In this document: positions 42,130 through 52,065 of the stretch, one piece after another
How the letters are laid out: each line of letters opens with the position of its first letter
Position numbering within the stretch: the stretch's first letter is position 1
Notes under the pieces: model-generated
What the model was told of the DNA's origin: nothing
Databases searched by the model: none
The model's input: the letters and a program-made list of their open reading frames with translations, nothing else
Position numbers and translations under genes: made by a program
NCBI GenBank assembly: GCA_021646465.1
Contig: SOET01000030.1
Coordinates: 1 to 55,336 of the forward strand
Direction of reading: 5' to 3'
Source of the DNA: Candidatus Kuenenia hertensis
GTDB lineage: Bacteria; Planctomycetota; Brocadiia; Brocadiales; Brocadiaceae
DNA length: 55,336 bases

Positions 42130-43149
42130 ATGGGTTACTGCTATTCCTTTCCACAACTTACGAATTATTTCAAATCTAAACTAGGGAAACATTCTTCCTT
42201 ATGTAATAATGAGCCGCTTCAAATAGGCTTATATTTGACGGATAGATGCACTTTGTCTTGTTCATGGTGCCTAAGACAATCCCCCTCAAGCGATAATTAT
42301 GGAAATGGCTTTGAAAAGAAAAGAGACGATATAACACTCGAAAGGGCGAAAGAAATTTTATCATTTTTCCCCAAAGCCGGGCATGTAAACTTTGCAGGTT
42401 TCGGCGAGCCATTAATGGTTAACGACTTATTCAGAATTAATGCGGAGTTCAAGAAACGCCAGATGAGGACAAGCATAATTACCAACGGCACTCTCCTGCT
42501 TGACAGACTGAACGAAGTGTTACAAGCAAATTTCAAATATATCTCGATAAGTCTTAATTCCCTGGACGCAAAGAATTATGCTATAATCTGCGGTTCCAGC
42601 GAAAATACCTTTTACAATGTATTAAAGGGTATTCAATTATTAGTAGAAAGACGAAAATCATCCAAACCACGTGTTCATATATCATTCGTATTAACGCGCG
42701 ACTTATTTAACCGCACACCGGAAATTGTCAAATTAGCCCAGGAATTACATGTCGATTGCCTAGATCTGCATAATGTAATATCACACAACAATTACAATGA
42801 TTACGATAACGTGCTAACAACCGATGATAAAGAAGTTGCTGCAAAAATCTCTGAATGGAAAAACCAGAAATACACCGTGCACATTAATTGGCCGACATTA
42901 GTCAAAAAGGGGTTAGAAAAGCCGGTAAGAATATGCAAACCTTTATGGAACTGGCTTGGTATCGATATGGAAGGCAATACTGCAGGCTGCCATAAGGCGA
43001 TGGGAACGGATAAAAAATATGGGAACATTTTCAAAGAAGGCAATAATGTATGGAATAATGACTTTAGAAAAAACCTGAGAAAATCATTTGTTGATGGATG
43101 TAACTTCTTATACGATTGTTGCAGAACTTGTGTTGTTGGTCAACCATGA
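42130..43149 (+). CDS. Radical SAM/SPASM protein, first
   Basis: This 339-residue protein has the radical SAM motif CTLSCSWC (C-x3-C-x2-C) at about residues 39-46, GFGEP for SAM binding and a (beta/alpha) barrel. A C-terminal Cys cluster follows (ICKPLWNWLGIDMEGNTAGC, then CNFLYDCCRTC), matching SPASM-type auxiliary iron-sulfur domains. These enzymes modify peptides or sugars by radical chemistry. In a polysaccharide locus a sugar dehydrogenation or epimerisation is possible, but the substrate is unknown. Its stop overlaps the start of the polymerase gene (ATGA, 43146-43149), which implies coupled translation. Confidence 0.88.
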   Translation: MGYCYSFPQLTNYFKSKLGKHSSLCNNEPLQIGLYLTDRCTLSCSWCLRQSPSSDNYGNGFEKKRDDITLERAKEILSFFPKAGHVNFAGFGEPLMVNDLFRINAEFKKRQMRTSIITNGTLLLDRLNEVLQANFKYISISLNSLDAKNYAIICGSSENTFYNVLKGIQLLVERRKSSKPRVHISFVLTRDLFNRTPEIVKLAQELHVDCLDLHNVISHNNYNDYDNVLTTDDKEVAAKISEWKNQKYTVHINWPTLVKKGLEKPVRICKPLWNWLGIDMEGNTAGCHKAMGTDKKYGNIFKEGNNVWNNDFRKNLRKSFVDGCNFLYDCCRTCVVGQP

Positions 43150-44573
43150 AAAAATCAGAGATAATTATAGCAATTTGCCTTTCATTGTTTGTTTCTATTT
43201 TACTATTAATTGGAAACAAAAATTCCTATGGAATAATATTTTCTGTTTTTTTCAGCATAATCTATTTCATTTTAGTCTTAAGACTAAAAGTAGAAAACGT
43301 AACGAAATATACGCTGTACTTTGTCATTTTTACGCTCCCCTTTCCCTATTTAATCAAATTTGGAGGGAGCGATGCCTTAACTATTAATACAGTACTCATA
43401 TATTTTGTTTTTACCATTGTAGTCATAAATAACATGGTAAACAAAACATCTTTTTTTAAACTCGAATATGAATTTATCTTGCCTACGTTTCTTCTTTTTG
43501 GTTTCACCATGACGTTATTGTGTAACCCACATTTTTTAGGAGAGTCCGTCAGGCAGTACATTTCACATTGCAGTGGAATATTGTTATATTTTGTACTCCT
43601 TGCAACGGTAAAAAATTATTCAGAAGTATTACTGATTATAAAAATAATACTATTCACTCTTATTTTGCAGGCAATAATATCGCTCTTACAGATTGAATAT
43701 CCTGGAATAGCTTCTTTTTTTGAAATTTTCAAAAGAGGCGAAGTTGAGGTCAGTGCGGCTTTCAGACATGACAGTATAAGGGCTATGGGCACTTTCGGGG
43801 AATATGAACTTATTGCAGAATGGTTTCTTATTGGCACCATATTATCATTAGCCCTTATTTATGAAACCAGACAAAACAAGTATTTTTTCCCTTTGTTTTG
43901 TTGCCTGTCAGGCATTGTTTTCACCAAATCGCGGGCACCTTTAGGCTTGTTTTTCTTCCTGTTCTTTTTCGTCTCAATTTTATTTTTTCTGTTTAAATCA
44001 GACAAAAGGCGAATTACCGTTAAGTTAATCTTAATATTGTCTTTCCTATGCGGGGCGATTTTCGCTCTGTTTAGCACCCATGTCGATCAATTAATTGGAA
44101 GAATTGAACAATTTTCAAGCCTGACACATTCCACAGACCTTACCGCTATCCATAGAGACGTTGCATGGGGAGCAGCATTCCATGCCCTAAAAAAACCAAC
44201 ACTCTTTGGCAGAGGTTTTAGCAGTTTAGCAAATTTTTTCAGTATAAATTCGTTTCACTCACTATATTTAACAACCATATTCCGGTTCGGAATCTTTGGT
44301 TTGGTGATTCATTTGCTATTTTGGTTTATCATGCTGAAACATGCCTGGCTTCTTCTATTAAGGCATGGGAAAATAAAAAATTGGTGTTTACTTTTTTTCC
44401 TAACAGTAACAATAATGGCCATGTTGCTCGATGAAATTATTATAGAATATTTCAGACAGTCACTCACTATTCAATTTGCATGGACTTTATATGCGCTACT
44501 CATTATTTCTTTAAGACTAAATAAAAAAGCTGATGAAAGCATTGTGGTTCCAAAGTTTGCAGTTCGATATTGA
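43146..44573 (+). CDS. O-antigen ligase/polymerase (Wzy/WaaL-like) membrane protein
   Basis: From ATG 43146 the product is 475 residues with about 12 membrane helices. It has a large extracytoplasmic loop near IGRIEQFSSLTHSTDLTAIHRDVAWGAAFHAL and the flanking TKSRAPLGLFFFL and GRGFSSLANFF. That layout, with R and H in the big loop, matches the Wzy_C/O-antigen ligase family. These enzymes polymerise or transfer lipid-linked oligosaccharide units on the periplasmic side. With the Wzx-like flippase upstream, it most likely polymerises the repeat unit. Ligase activity toward lipid A or a protein cannot be excluded. Confidence 0.85.
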   Translation: MKKSEIIIAICLSLFVSILLLIGNKNSYGIIFSVFFSIIYFILVLRLKVENVTKYTLYFVIFTLPFPYLIKFGGSDALTINTVLIYFVFTIVVINNMVNKTSFFKLEYEFILPTFLLFGFTMTLLCNPHFLGESVRQYISHCSGILLYFVLLATVKNYSEVLLIIKIILFTLILQAIISLLQIEYPGIASFFEIFKRGEVEVSAAFRHDSIRAMGTFGEYELIAEWFLIGTILSLALIYETRQNKYFFPLFCCLSGIVFTKSRAPLGLFFFLFFFVSILFFLFKSDKRRITVKLILILSFLCGAIFALFSTHVDQLIGRIEQFSSLTHSTDLTAIHRDVAWGAAFHALKKPTLFGRGFSSLANFFSINSFHSLYLTTIFRFGIFGLVIHLLFWFIMLKHAWLLLLRHGKIKNWCLLFFLTVTIMAMLLDEIIIEYFRQSLTIQFAWTLYALLIISLRLNKKADESIVVPKFAVRY

Positions 44574-44641
44574 CATGCTGTATATAACCATTCTGTATAA
44601 AGCACACAAATTTGTTTCAAAACAAAAAAAGGATATTTTTT

Positions 44642-45703
44642 ATGAAAACCATCGAGAATGAAAGCGCTGCAAGAGTAAAGCATCTAAATGATTTACCAAT
44701 GATTTTCATTGTTGGAAATAGCAGAAGCGGTACAACTATGATGGGAAGAATATTGGGAAACAATCCAAATGTTTTTACCTTTCATGAACTTCATTTCTTT
44801 GAGCAATTGTGGTCAAAAAGTGATAGCGATCGGATTCTTTCGAAACAAAAAGCAAAAAAACTGTTCCTGCAATTAATGAAGAGACAAAATAACGGATATA
44901 TTAGCAATACTCTTTATTCAGGAAATATAAATAATATTGCAAATAAATACATTAATAATTGTTTATTAACAGAAATATACACAAATTTTCTTTTTTACAT
45001 AACAGAAGAAAACGGGAAAAGTATACCCTGCGAACAGACGCCGCGGTATGTCTTTTTTATTCGTGAAATTTTGAAGTTTTTTCCGGAAGCTAAAATTATT
45101 AATATGATTCGTGACCCGAGAGATGTCCTTTTATCTCAAAAAAGAAAGTGGAAAAGAAAGTTTTTTTTAGGTGCAAAAGGTTTTCCACTTTACGAGGCTA
45201 TTCGTATGTGGGCAAATTACCATCCTGTATTTATCAGTAAATTATGGAAAGCATCTCTGACTGCTGCTGATAAATATTCAACATCAGAAAGAGTATTCTT
45301 CCTGCGTTTTGAGGATTTAATTGAATGTCCGGAAAAATACATACAGGATATATGTAATTTTATTGGCATCCTGTATAGCTCTGATATGCTAAAAGTTCCG
45401 CAAGTTGGTTCTTCAAATTTTATAAATCAACCAGACAAAAAAGGAATAAATAAAGATGTTACAGGTAAATGGCAAACAGGAGGATTGAATTCAGCAGAAA
45501 TTTATCTCTGTCAGAAAATTACCGGTGCTTCTATGGCTAAACATGGTTATGGCGCCATACCTGTAAAACCAAGCCTTTTTCTTTTATTTTATTACAAACT
45601 GACTTTGCCAATAAAACTGGCATTGGCTTTTATGCTAAACCTGAAAAGAATTAAAAATATTAAGGAAGCCATAAAAAGGCGTTTGGATATTGATAATTCA
45701 TAA
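44642..45703 (+). CDS. Sulfotransferase, third
   Basis: ATG 44642 is preceded by AAAGGAT; the longer frame to 44612 lacks a binding site. The 353-residue product has the phosphosulfate loop FIVGNSRSGTTMMGRILGNN, HELHFFEQLW, EQTPRYVFFIREILKFFPEAK and the 3'-phosphate motif NMIRDPRDVLLSQKRKW. LRFEDLIECPEKYIQDICNFIG completes a Sulfotransfer_3 type enzyme. The C-terminal 50 residues are basic with a hydrophobic stretch (LFYYKLTLPIKLALAFML), which might hold it at the membrane. Its presence with two other sulfotransferases argues for a multiply sulfated product. Confidence 0.9.
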   Translation: MKTIENESAARVKHLNDLPMIFIVGNSRSGTTMMGRILGNNPNVFTFHELHFFEQLWSKSDSDRILSKQKAKKLFLQLMKRQNNGYISNTLYSGNINNIANKYINNCLLTEIYTNFLFYITEENGKSIPCEQTPRYVFFIREILKFFPEAKIINMIRDPRDVLLSQKRKWKRKFFLGAKGFPLYEAIRMWANYHPVFISKLWKASLTAADKYSTSERVFFLRFEDLIECPEKYIQDICNFIGILYSSDMLKVPQVGSSNFINQPDKKGINKDVTGKWQTGGLNSAEIYLCQKITGASMAKHGYGAIPVKPSLFLLFYYKLTLPIKLALAFMLNLKRIKNIKEAIKRRLDIDNS

Positions 45704-45736
45704 AAGTATAAAAAGAATTTTTGACAATAGAAAAAA

Positions 45737-47944
45737 ATGACATATCTTACAAAAATAACGTTTATACTATTTTTCTTTTGCTTAACCTCTGTTCTGTCAG
45801 GACAGTACCCAACAACTCTTGCACAATCTAATCCTAATAAAATTGGAAAATATTTGAGCTATGATGCTTTACCAGCCTGGAAACCCTTACCTTTAAGGTC
45901 TGTTGCTCAAAAAAAAGCGGGATTGTCTGGGGGAGAAGGTATGCAAATGGTGCAAATGATACAATATGCACCCTCTAATCCTGATATCGTTTATGCGGCA
46001 GTTGATACCTCTCAGGTATGGAAATCTGATAATGGCGGATTTTCATGGTATTCAGTGCGTGAAGGATATAGAGCTTTAGGAGGTTTTTCGTTAAGTATCG
46101 ATCCTCGAAATGAAAATATCGTCTTTGTAAGCGGCGCTCTGCCAAGAGGTGGTTCACCTGTAGACGGAATTTATCGTACCTTAGACGGAGGGAAAAACTG
46201 GAAATTGGTAAGGCAAACCTATTACTCAAAGAATACAAGCAACAATCCTCTTGATGTCGGAGAGGGGCAGCATTACGCATTTGACTCTACAAGCTTTAAT
46301 GGCACGAGGCATCAGACTATTTACGCGGGCACGCATAGCGAAGGATTATTAAAATCAACTGATGGCGGAGACACCTGGCAAACAATTGGATTAAAAGGCT
46401 TAAGAATCTTAGATATAGAACTAGCAACCAACTCTAATGCAAATATACTCTATGTTGCAACAAATAATACAAAAGCCCCTGGCAATGGTTTATACAAAGT
46501 TGTTGATGGCAAAAAAAATAATACATATGCTATTACCCCGATAGGTAATTTACCGGATTTTCCCCGAACAATTGCTATAGATACGCAAACCAATCACAAT
46601 AATACTATAATCTATGCGGCTGTTGGAGATCATAAAGTATATAAATCTTTTGATGGCGGAAAGAATTTCCTTTGCAAAAGTAATGGACTGCCACAAAGCG
46701 GTGAGTATAGAACCATTACCATTCACCCGACAGATCCCAACTATCTCTATGCTAAACTAGGCAGGTGTGTTGGAAATGTATTAAATCCATTTTACAGCAC
46801 CGATGGCGGAGAAACATGGTACTCGCCGAAGAATTTAAACGCAGGAATGATTGATTTGCAATGGATAGGTCCTGGTCATGGTATTCCTGTTGCGCCTCAT
46901 CCAAATGATCCGAACATTGCCTTAGGATCAATGTTAAGTAGCATCAGAAAAACAATAAATGGAGGAAAAACATGGGAATATTCCGGTAACGGATTTATGG
47001 GTGCGCGCCGGTCCTTTAAAACTTCTACTTATTTTGATCCGGAAAACCCTGATCGACAAATATTCTTCTTATTTGACTTTGGGCCAGTAATGACAGAGGA
47101 TGGTGGTGATTCATGGAAAAGATTAAAAGTAAAAGGAAAAATAAAAGGAAGGACGGCTGCCGTTGGGGCAGTGGATAATAATAGGAAAATAATGCTTGTT
47201 GCGAACGGCACATGGAATTCCCAAACAATTCTACGATCAGAAGATGGTGGCAATAGCTGGGAAACAGTAAGCAATACCAGCGATCGATTTTTATTTATGA
47301 AATTTCATCCACAGGATTCGAATTATGTTTATGCAGGTACAAAATCAGGAAGCTGGATAAGTAAAGATAACGGAAAGTCATGGACGTTTATAGTTGATAA
47401 AAGCATTCGGGCTGTGTATCCGAAAAACGGCGATATTGTTTATGCTATTGAAGAATCTTTAAATGAAAATTCAATATTATGGCGTTCAAATGATAGAGGT
47501 ATAACATGGAAACGCTCCATTCCCGAAAAACAAAATCCGTTTAAGTATGCATTGGATGTTGATATTGATCCTGATAATTCTGACAGACTTTATGTTGCTG
47601 CAAATGAAGGCTTATACATATTTAATGGAAAAAACTGGAATGAAACTACCAAATCAGGAGGAATAACTCCGGAAGTCTATGGGAATATTGTCTCTTACAA
47701 GGTGAGCGCCGTCGCAGTAGATCCTTTTAATCCAAACAGAATTTATATCGGAAAAAGGGACGGAAATCTTGGTCATCCGAAAAACTATATTTTCTGCTCT
47801 GATGATTATGGATCCACCTGGAAAGATATAAAATACAATCTGCCCGGTTATTCAGGTGTATTTAGTTTAGCTATCGAACCAACAACCGGCGATCTTTATA
47901 TGTGCAATGCACATGGAAATTATTATATTTCATTTTACCATTGA
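45737..47944 (+). CDS. Secreted BNR/Asp-box beta-propeller protein
   Basis: The 735-residue protein has a signal peptide (about 1-30), then repeated Asp-box motifs such as SDNGGFSWYSV, STDGGDTWQTI, SEDGGNSWETV, SKDNGKSWTFI and SDDYGSTWKDI. These alternate with HPxDPNxxYA-type strands, a pattern typical of BNR/sortilin-like (VPS10-type) propellers and of some exo-glycosidases. No sialidase FRIP motif or obvious catalytic triad is seen, so binding or lyase activity toward the exported glycan is more likely than sialidase activity. It lies between the third sulfotransferase gene and a glycosyltransferase gene. Confidence 0.85.
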   Translation: MTYLTKITFILFFFCLTSVLSGQYPTTLAQSNPNKIGKYLSYDALPAWKPLPLRSVAQKKAGLSGGEGMQMVQMIQYAPSNPDIVYAAVDTSQVWKSDNGGFSWYSVREGYRALGGFSLSIDPRNENIVFVSGALPRGGSPVDGIYRTLDGGKNWKLVRQTYYSKNTSNNPLDVGEGQHYAFDSTSFNGTRHQTIYAGTHSEGLLKSTDGGDTWQTIGLKGLRILDIELATNSNANILYVATNNTKAPGNGLYKVVDGKKNNTYAITPIGNLPDFPRTIAIDTQTNHNNTIIYAAVGDHKVYKSFDGGKNFLCKSNGLPQSGEYRTITIHPTDPNYLYAKLGRCVGNVLNPFYSTDGGETWYSPKNLNAGMIDLQWIGPGHGIPVAPHPNDPNIALGSMLSSIRKTINGGKTWEYSGNGFMGARRSFKTSTYFDPENPDRQIFFLFDFGPVMTEDGGDSWKRLKVKGKIKGRTAAVGAVDNNRKIMLVANGTWNSQTILRSEDGGNSWETVSNTSDRFLFMKFHPQDSNYVYAGTKSGSWISKDNGKSWTFIVDKSIRAVYPKNGDIVYAIEESLNENSILWRSNDRGITWKRSIPEKQNPFKYALDVDIDPDNSDRLYVAANEGLYIFNGKNWNETTKSGGITPEVYGNIVSYKVSAVAVDPFNPNRIYIGKRDGNLGHPKNYIFCSDDYGSTWKDIKYNLPGYSGVFSLAIEPTTGDLYMCNAHGNYYISFYH

Positions 47945-48043
47945 TACCGTAGCGAGGCAGCCATCTGGCTATTGCCATCTATCAGTATTCTTTGGCTGCA
48001 TAATTATTTTACTATTACAATCGATACTCAGAAAGAGCATATT

Positions 48044-49258
48044 TTGAAAGTACTGCTTGCAAATAAATTTTTTTATCCAAAAGGGGGGGATGCAATCGCC
48101 TTCTTTTCTACCGCGGATATTCTAAAAAGAAACGGACACGAAGTATCCTTCTTTTCTATGTTAAGCCCAAACAATATAGATTCTCCCGATTCCCGGTATT
48201 TTGTTTCTCACGTTAACATGGAGGGTGGAGGATTAGGAAATAGCATAAAAACAGCCGGAAAGATACTGTATTCATTTGAGGCAAAAAGCAAGATATCCGA
48301 ACTGATCAGTAAACAGCACCCTGATATCGCCCACCTCCATAATATTTGTCATCAAATATCTCCTTCCATTATTGATGTTTTAAAAAAACACAATATCCCG
48401 GTGGTCATGACCATGCACGATTACAAACTTACCTGCGCGGCCTATACTCTTTTAGCAAATGGCCGTGTTTGTGAGGACTGTTCCGGCGGGAAATATTATA
48501 AAGCTTATAGAAATAAGTGCATCAAAGGGTCCCGGTTAAAAAGCACTGTAAACGTGGCAGAAATGTATTTACATCATAAAATACTTCATATTTATGACAA
48601 GGTAGATCTTTTTATTTCCCCTAGTAGATTCCTTATAGAAAAGACGAAAGAAATGGGATTTTCCGGCAAATTCACTCATTTACCAAACTTTGTAAATGCG
48701 AACCAATTTGAACCTTCATATAACGACAGTAATAGAACCATCGTTTATTTTGGAAGGCTAATACAGGAAAAAGGGATTATGGTTTTGATTGATGCCGTGA
48801 AAGATATCGATTTGCAATTGAAAATAATCGGTGACGGCCCGCAAAGAAAAGAACTGGAAGAGAAAGTTTTGCGTGAAGGCATGTCCAACATTGAATTCCT
48901 CGGCTATAAAACGAAAAACGACTTACAAAGTGAAATCCGCAACGGCTTATTTACTGTCTTGCCTTCAGAATGGTATGAAAATAATCCTTTTTCGATAATA
49001 GAATCATTTGCCCTTGGAAAGCCGGTTATCGGTGCAAAAATCGGTGGTATACCGGAATTAATTAAAGAAGGAGAAAACGGACTTTTATTCGAACCGGGAG
49101 ATTCAATTAACTTAAGGGAAAGGATAGAGTTTTTATTATCTGATCATAGTTTATGTCACAAAATGGGGAGTAATGCAAGAAAGTTTGTAGAAGAGGAGCT
49201 TAACCCTGAAAAACATTATCAATCTTTATTAAATATTTATCAATCTCTGGTCAAATGA
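48044..49258 (+). CDS. GT4-family glycosyltransferase
   Basis: I place the start at TTG 48044, preceded by GAAAGAG, so that the protein opens LKVLLANKFFYPKGGD, the usual N terminus of GT-B enzymes. The 404-residue chain has HLHNICHQISPSIID, VVMTMHDYKLTC, a Cys cluster CEDCSGGKYYKAYRNKC, IVYFGRLIQEKG, IIGDGPQR and the nucleotide-sugar-binding ENNPFSIIESFALGKPVIG. This is the GT4 (Glycos_transf_1) pattern. The Cys-rich insertion after the first HDY block occurs in a subset of these enzymes. It would add a sugar to the lipid-linked unit in the cytoplasm. Confidence 0.9.
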   Translation: MKVLLANKFFYPKGGDAIAFFSTADILKRNGHEVSFFSMLSPNNIDSPDSRYFVSHVNMEGGGLGNSIKTAGKILYSFEAKSKISELISKQHPDIAHLHNICHQISPSIIDVLKKHNIPVVMTMHDYKLTCAAYTLLANGRVCEDCSGGKYYKAYRNKCIKGSRLKSTVNVAEMYLHHKILHIYDKVDLFISPSRFLIEKTKEMGFSGKFTHLPNFVNANQFEPSYNDSNRTIVYFGRLIQEKGIMVLIDAVKDIDLQLKIIGDGPQRKELEEKVLREGMSNIEFLGYKTKNDLQSEIRNGLFTVLPSEWYENNPFSIIESFALGKPVIGAKIGGIPELIKEGENGLLFEPGDSINLRERIEFLLSDHSLCHKMGSNARKFVEEELNPEKHYQSLLNIYQSLVK

Positions 49259-49297
49259 AACATCCATGTGCCTATTGCTCACAAAAGGGAATGAAAA

Positions 49298-49405
49298 TAT
49301 TCACACAAAGACGCGAAGTTCACAAAGAAAGAAGATTTTTTTACTTTCTGCTTTTTATCATTTTTTGTGTCCTTTGTGTTCTCAGTGTGCTTCGCGGTGA
49401 AAATC
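49298..49405. repeat. Imperfect inverted repeat, CGCGAAG...CTTCGCGG type
   Basis: The left arm ATTCACACAAAGACGCGAAG and the right arm CTTCGCGGTGAAAAT (with CCTTTGTGTTCTCAGTGTG) are reverse complements with gaps. This CACAAAG/CTTTGTG family is a common intergenic repeat. It fills the gap between the glycosyltransferase and the second radical SAM gene. Confidence 0.65.
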
Positions 49406-49471
49406 TTTTTTGATTGCAGCTATGCTGCACTATGTATTGTTAATTTAGACGATTTTACAAGGAATCCTATC

Positions 49472-50518
49472 ATGATACGAAACATACCTTTACCAAAAGA
49501 AATTTGCATTATTCTGACGTATAGATGCAATGCCAGGTGCAATATGTGCGATGTGTGGCATTACCCTTCAAAATTCCAGGATGAAATTACCCCGGAAGAT
49601 TTGGAGAAACTACCATCTGGCCTGAGATTTATCAACATAACAGGCGGAGAGCCTTTTGTGAGAAAGGATATAGAAAAAATCATCGAAGTAGTGCATCCAA
49701 AAACACAACGGGTGGTTATTAGTACAAATGGGTTCTTTACAGAAAAAATAATTAATCTTTGTAAAAAATACCCTGACATTGGCATAAGAATAAGTATAGA
49801 AGGATTGCAAAAGGCAAATGATGCAATCAGAGGGATACCAAACGGATTTGACCGGGGCATCAGAACATTACTCACTTTAAGAGAAATGGGAATGAAGGAT
49901 ATTGGCTTTGGTATGACAGTACAAGACAGGAATTACAAAGATCTTTTACCTCTTTATGAATTATCAAATGCGTTGGGGTATGAATTCGCAACGGCAACCC
50001 TTCATAATTCCCATTACTTTCATAAGCTGGACAACCGTATTGAAAACAAGGATTTAATATGCAATGAGTTTTCAAAACTTATCAATGAATTATTAAAATC
50101 TAAATCAATGAAAAAATGGTTCAGGGCGTATTTCAATTATGGACTCATGAATTATATATATGGTAACGAAAGATTTCTCAAATGCGAAATGGGAACAGAA
50201 GCTTGTTTTATTGATCCTTCGGGAGATGTGCTTCCCTGCAATGGCATGACGGTTAAAATGCCAATGGGAAATATTAAAGAGCAATCATTCAGTGAGATAT
50301 GGAATAGCAGTAATGCAGAAAAGGTTCGCAATGCGGTCACTGCTTGCAACAAACAGTGTTGGATGGTAGGAAACGCCGTTCCCGTTATAAAAAAGCATAT
50401 GCGTGTACCTGTTAAATGGATTTTGAAGAATAAACTGCGTGTTACTCTGGGTAAAGAGCCTGAATTGTGCTTCTCAAATATGAGCAATGATTCTTTGCTC
50501 ATGGTTCATGGCTCCTGA
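49472..50518 (+). CDS. Radical SAM/SPASM protein, second
   Basis: ATG 49472 follows AAGGAA; the longer frame to 49367 is repeat-derived. The 348-residue product has CNARCNMCDVW (C-x3-C-x2-C) close to the N terminus, NITGGEPFVRKD for SAM binding, and GIRISIEGLQKANDAIRG. Its SPASM-like C-terminal part reads CEMGTEACFIDPSGDVLPCNGM, then GNIKEQSFSEIWNS and CNKQCW. These are the features of SPASM enzymes that modify peptides or small molecules. It shares only general features with the protein at 42130-43149. The substrate is unknown; modification of a sugar or a glycan-linked group is a guess from context. Confidence 0.9.
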   Translation: MIRNIPLPKEICIILTYRCNARCNMCDVWHYPSKFQDEITPEDLEKLPSGLRFINITGGEPFVRKDIEKIIEVVHPKTQRVVISTNGFFTEKIINLCKKYPDIGIRISIEGLQKANDAIRGIPNGFDRGIRTLLTLREMGMKDIGFGMTVQDRNYKDLLPLYELSNALGYEFATATLHNSHYFHKLDNRIENKDLICNEFSKLINELLKSKSMKKWFRAYFNYGLMNYIYGNERFLKCEMGTEACFIDPSGDVLPCNGMTVKMPMGNIKEQSFSEIWNSSNAEKVRNAVTACNKQCWMVGNAVPVIKKHMRVPVKWILKNKLRVTLGKEPELCFSNMSNDSLLMVHGS

Positions 50519-50652
50519 TGATAGTTAATAATTGATGGAGAGAAGAATGAGCGAAGTTAAACTTACGTTTAGAAATTTCAATCTTATAGAAGCAATTCAT
50601 GAATTGCTTCTACATGTAAATAAAAAAAGTAGACGGACGCCTAATTAAAATT

Positions 50653-52065
50653 TTGAAGATTTTGTACGTTTTGCAAAAAGCTGTAGTTTTTGCTGTAAGT
50701 GTCAATGATATTACTGAAATGATAAATTCGATAAGGAACACCTTTGAGCATGAGACGCCTACTATGAGCCATCAACCATCAGCCATCAACCATTCTAAAC
50801 TTAAGATAACAGTTCTTGGCACACGCGGATTTCCACAAGTACAGGGTGGCGTTGAGGCCCATTGCGAAAACCTTTACCCTCAATTGGTTGAAAGAGGATG
50901 CGATGTAGTAGTATTTACAAGAAAGCCGTATGTAAACAACACTGATACTTTTTACAAGGGTGTTCATTTAATTCCTTTATTTTGCCCAAAGAATAAATTT
51001 CTTGAAGCTTTCTTTCATACCTTCATTGGAATACTCGCCGCCAAAAAACATTCTCCTGATATTTTGCATATTCATGCAATTGGGCCTTCACTTATGGTTC
51101 CATTGGCACGGTTACTCGGATTTAAAGTGGTTATGACACACCACGGGCCTGATTATCAAAGAAAAAAGTGGGGGAAATTAGCAAAAATTGTTCTGAAACT
51201 TGGTGAAAAATATGGTTGCAAATGGGCGAATAGTATAATCACTATTTCCGATACCATTGCAGACCATATAAAAAACAGATATAAGAAAAATGTAAAGGTG
51301 ATCCCCAACGGTGTAATATTGCCGGATATTTTACAAAGTAATGATTGTCTGATGAAATATGGGTTAACAAAAGGAAATTATATCCTTGCAGTTGGCCGTT
51401 TTGTTCCCGAAAAGGGTTTTCACGATCTCATCACCGCTTTTAATCAGCTTTACAGCGTTGATTTTACAAGTTTAGAATATAAAGAACCACTGCAAACGAA
51501 TCATTGGAAACTGGTAATCGTCGGAGAGGCTGACCATGAAGACGTTTATAGTACCAATCTGAAGGTGCAAGCGAAAAAAAACAGCGATATTATTTTAACA
51601 GGGTTTCTAACAGGGAAACCATTACAGGAACTGTACAGCAACGCAGGAATATTTGTGCTTCCGTCTTATTACGAAGGATTACCCATTGTCCTTCTTGAAG
51701 CACTCAGTTATGGACTGTCCTGTATTGCTTCAAACATTCCCGCTAATAAAAACGTAAAGTTATCCGATGACAGATTTTTTGAGGTTGGTAATATTACTTC
51801 ACTTGCAAAAAAAATACAAGCTTTCATGGAAAAGCCGATTACCGACAAAGATAAAAGGGAACAAAGAAACATGATCGTAGCAAATTATGATTGGGGAAAC
51901 ATCGCAGAAGAAACATTGGAGGTGTACAAAAAGGTTATTAACAGAGACAACGACAAAAAAAAGATTAATGATGAGATTACACAAAAACATCGCAGCATTC
52001 AATCACAGGTTAATCATTTAAGTCTTTACCTTTTTGCTTTTCCCCTTGCGGGTTCAGATTTGTAA
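50653..52065 (+). CDS. GT4-family glycosyltransferase with repeat-derived C terminus
   Basis: The 470-residue frame holds a GT-B enzyme beginning at about residue 49 (LKITVLGTRGFPQVQGGVEAHCENLYPQL). Further motifs are DILHIHAIGPSLMVPLARLLG, VVMTHHGPDYQRKKWG, ISDTIADHI, VIPNGV, ILAVGRFVPEKGFHDLI and PSYYEGLPIVLLEALSYG. The real start may be ATG 50764, shortly before the conserved part; its first codons lie in an ATCAACCATCAGCCATCAACC-type repeat. The final residues (PLAGSDL) and the stop lie in a dispersed hairpin (52050-52074), so the C terminus is probably not original. It is related to rhamnosyl- and glucosyltransferases of exopolysaccharide loci. Confidence 0.88.
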   Translation: MKILYVLQKAVVFAVSVNDITEMINSIRNTFEHETPTMSHQPSAINHSKLKITVLGTRGFPQVQGGVEAHCENLYPQLVERGCDVVVFTRKPYVNNTDTFYKGVHLIPLFCPKNKFLEAFFHTFIGILAAKKHSPDILHIHAIGPSLMVPLARLLGFKVVMTHHGPDYQRKKWGKLAKIVLKLGEKYGCKWANSIITISDTIADHIKNRYKKNVKVIPNGVILPDILQSNDCLMKYGLTKGNYILAVGRFVPEKGFHDLITAFNQLYSVDFTSLEYKEPLQTNHWKLVIVGEADHEDVYSTNLKVQAKKNSDIILTGFLTGKPLQELYSNAGIFVLPSYYEGLPIVLLEALSYGLSCIASNIPANKNVKLSDDRFFEVGNITSLAKKIQAFMEKPITDKDKREQRNMIVANYDWGNIAEETLEVYKKVINRDNDKKKINDEITQKHRSIQSQVNHLSLYLFAFPLAGSDL

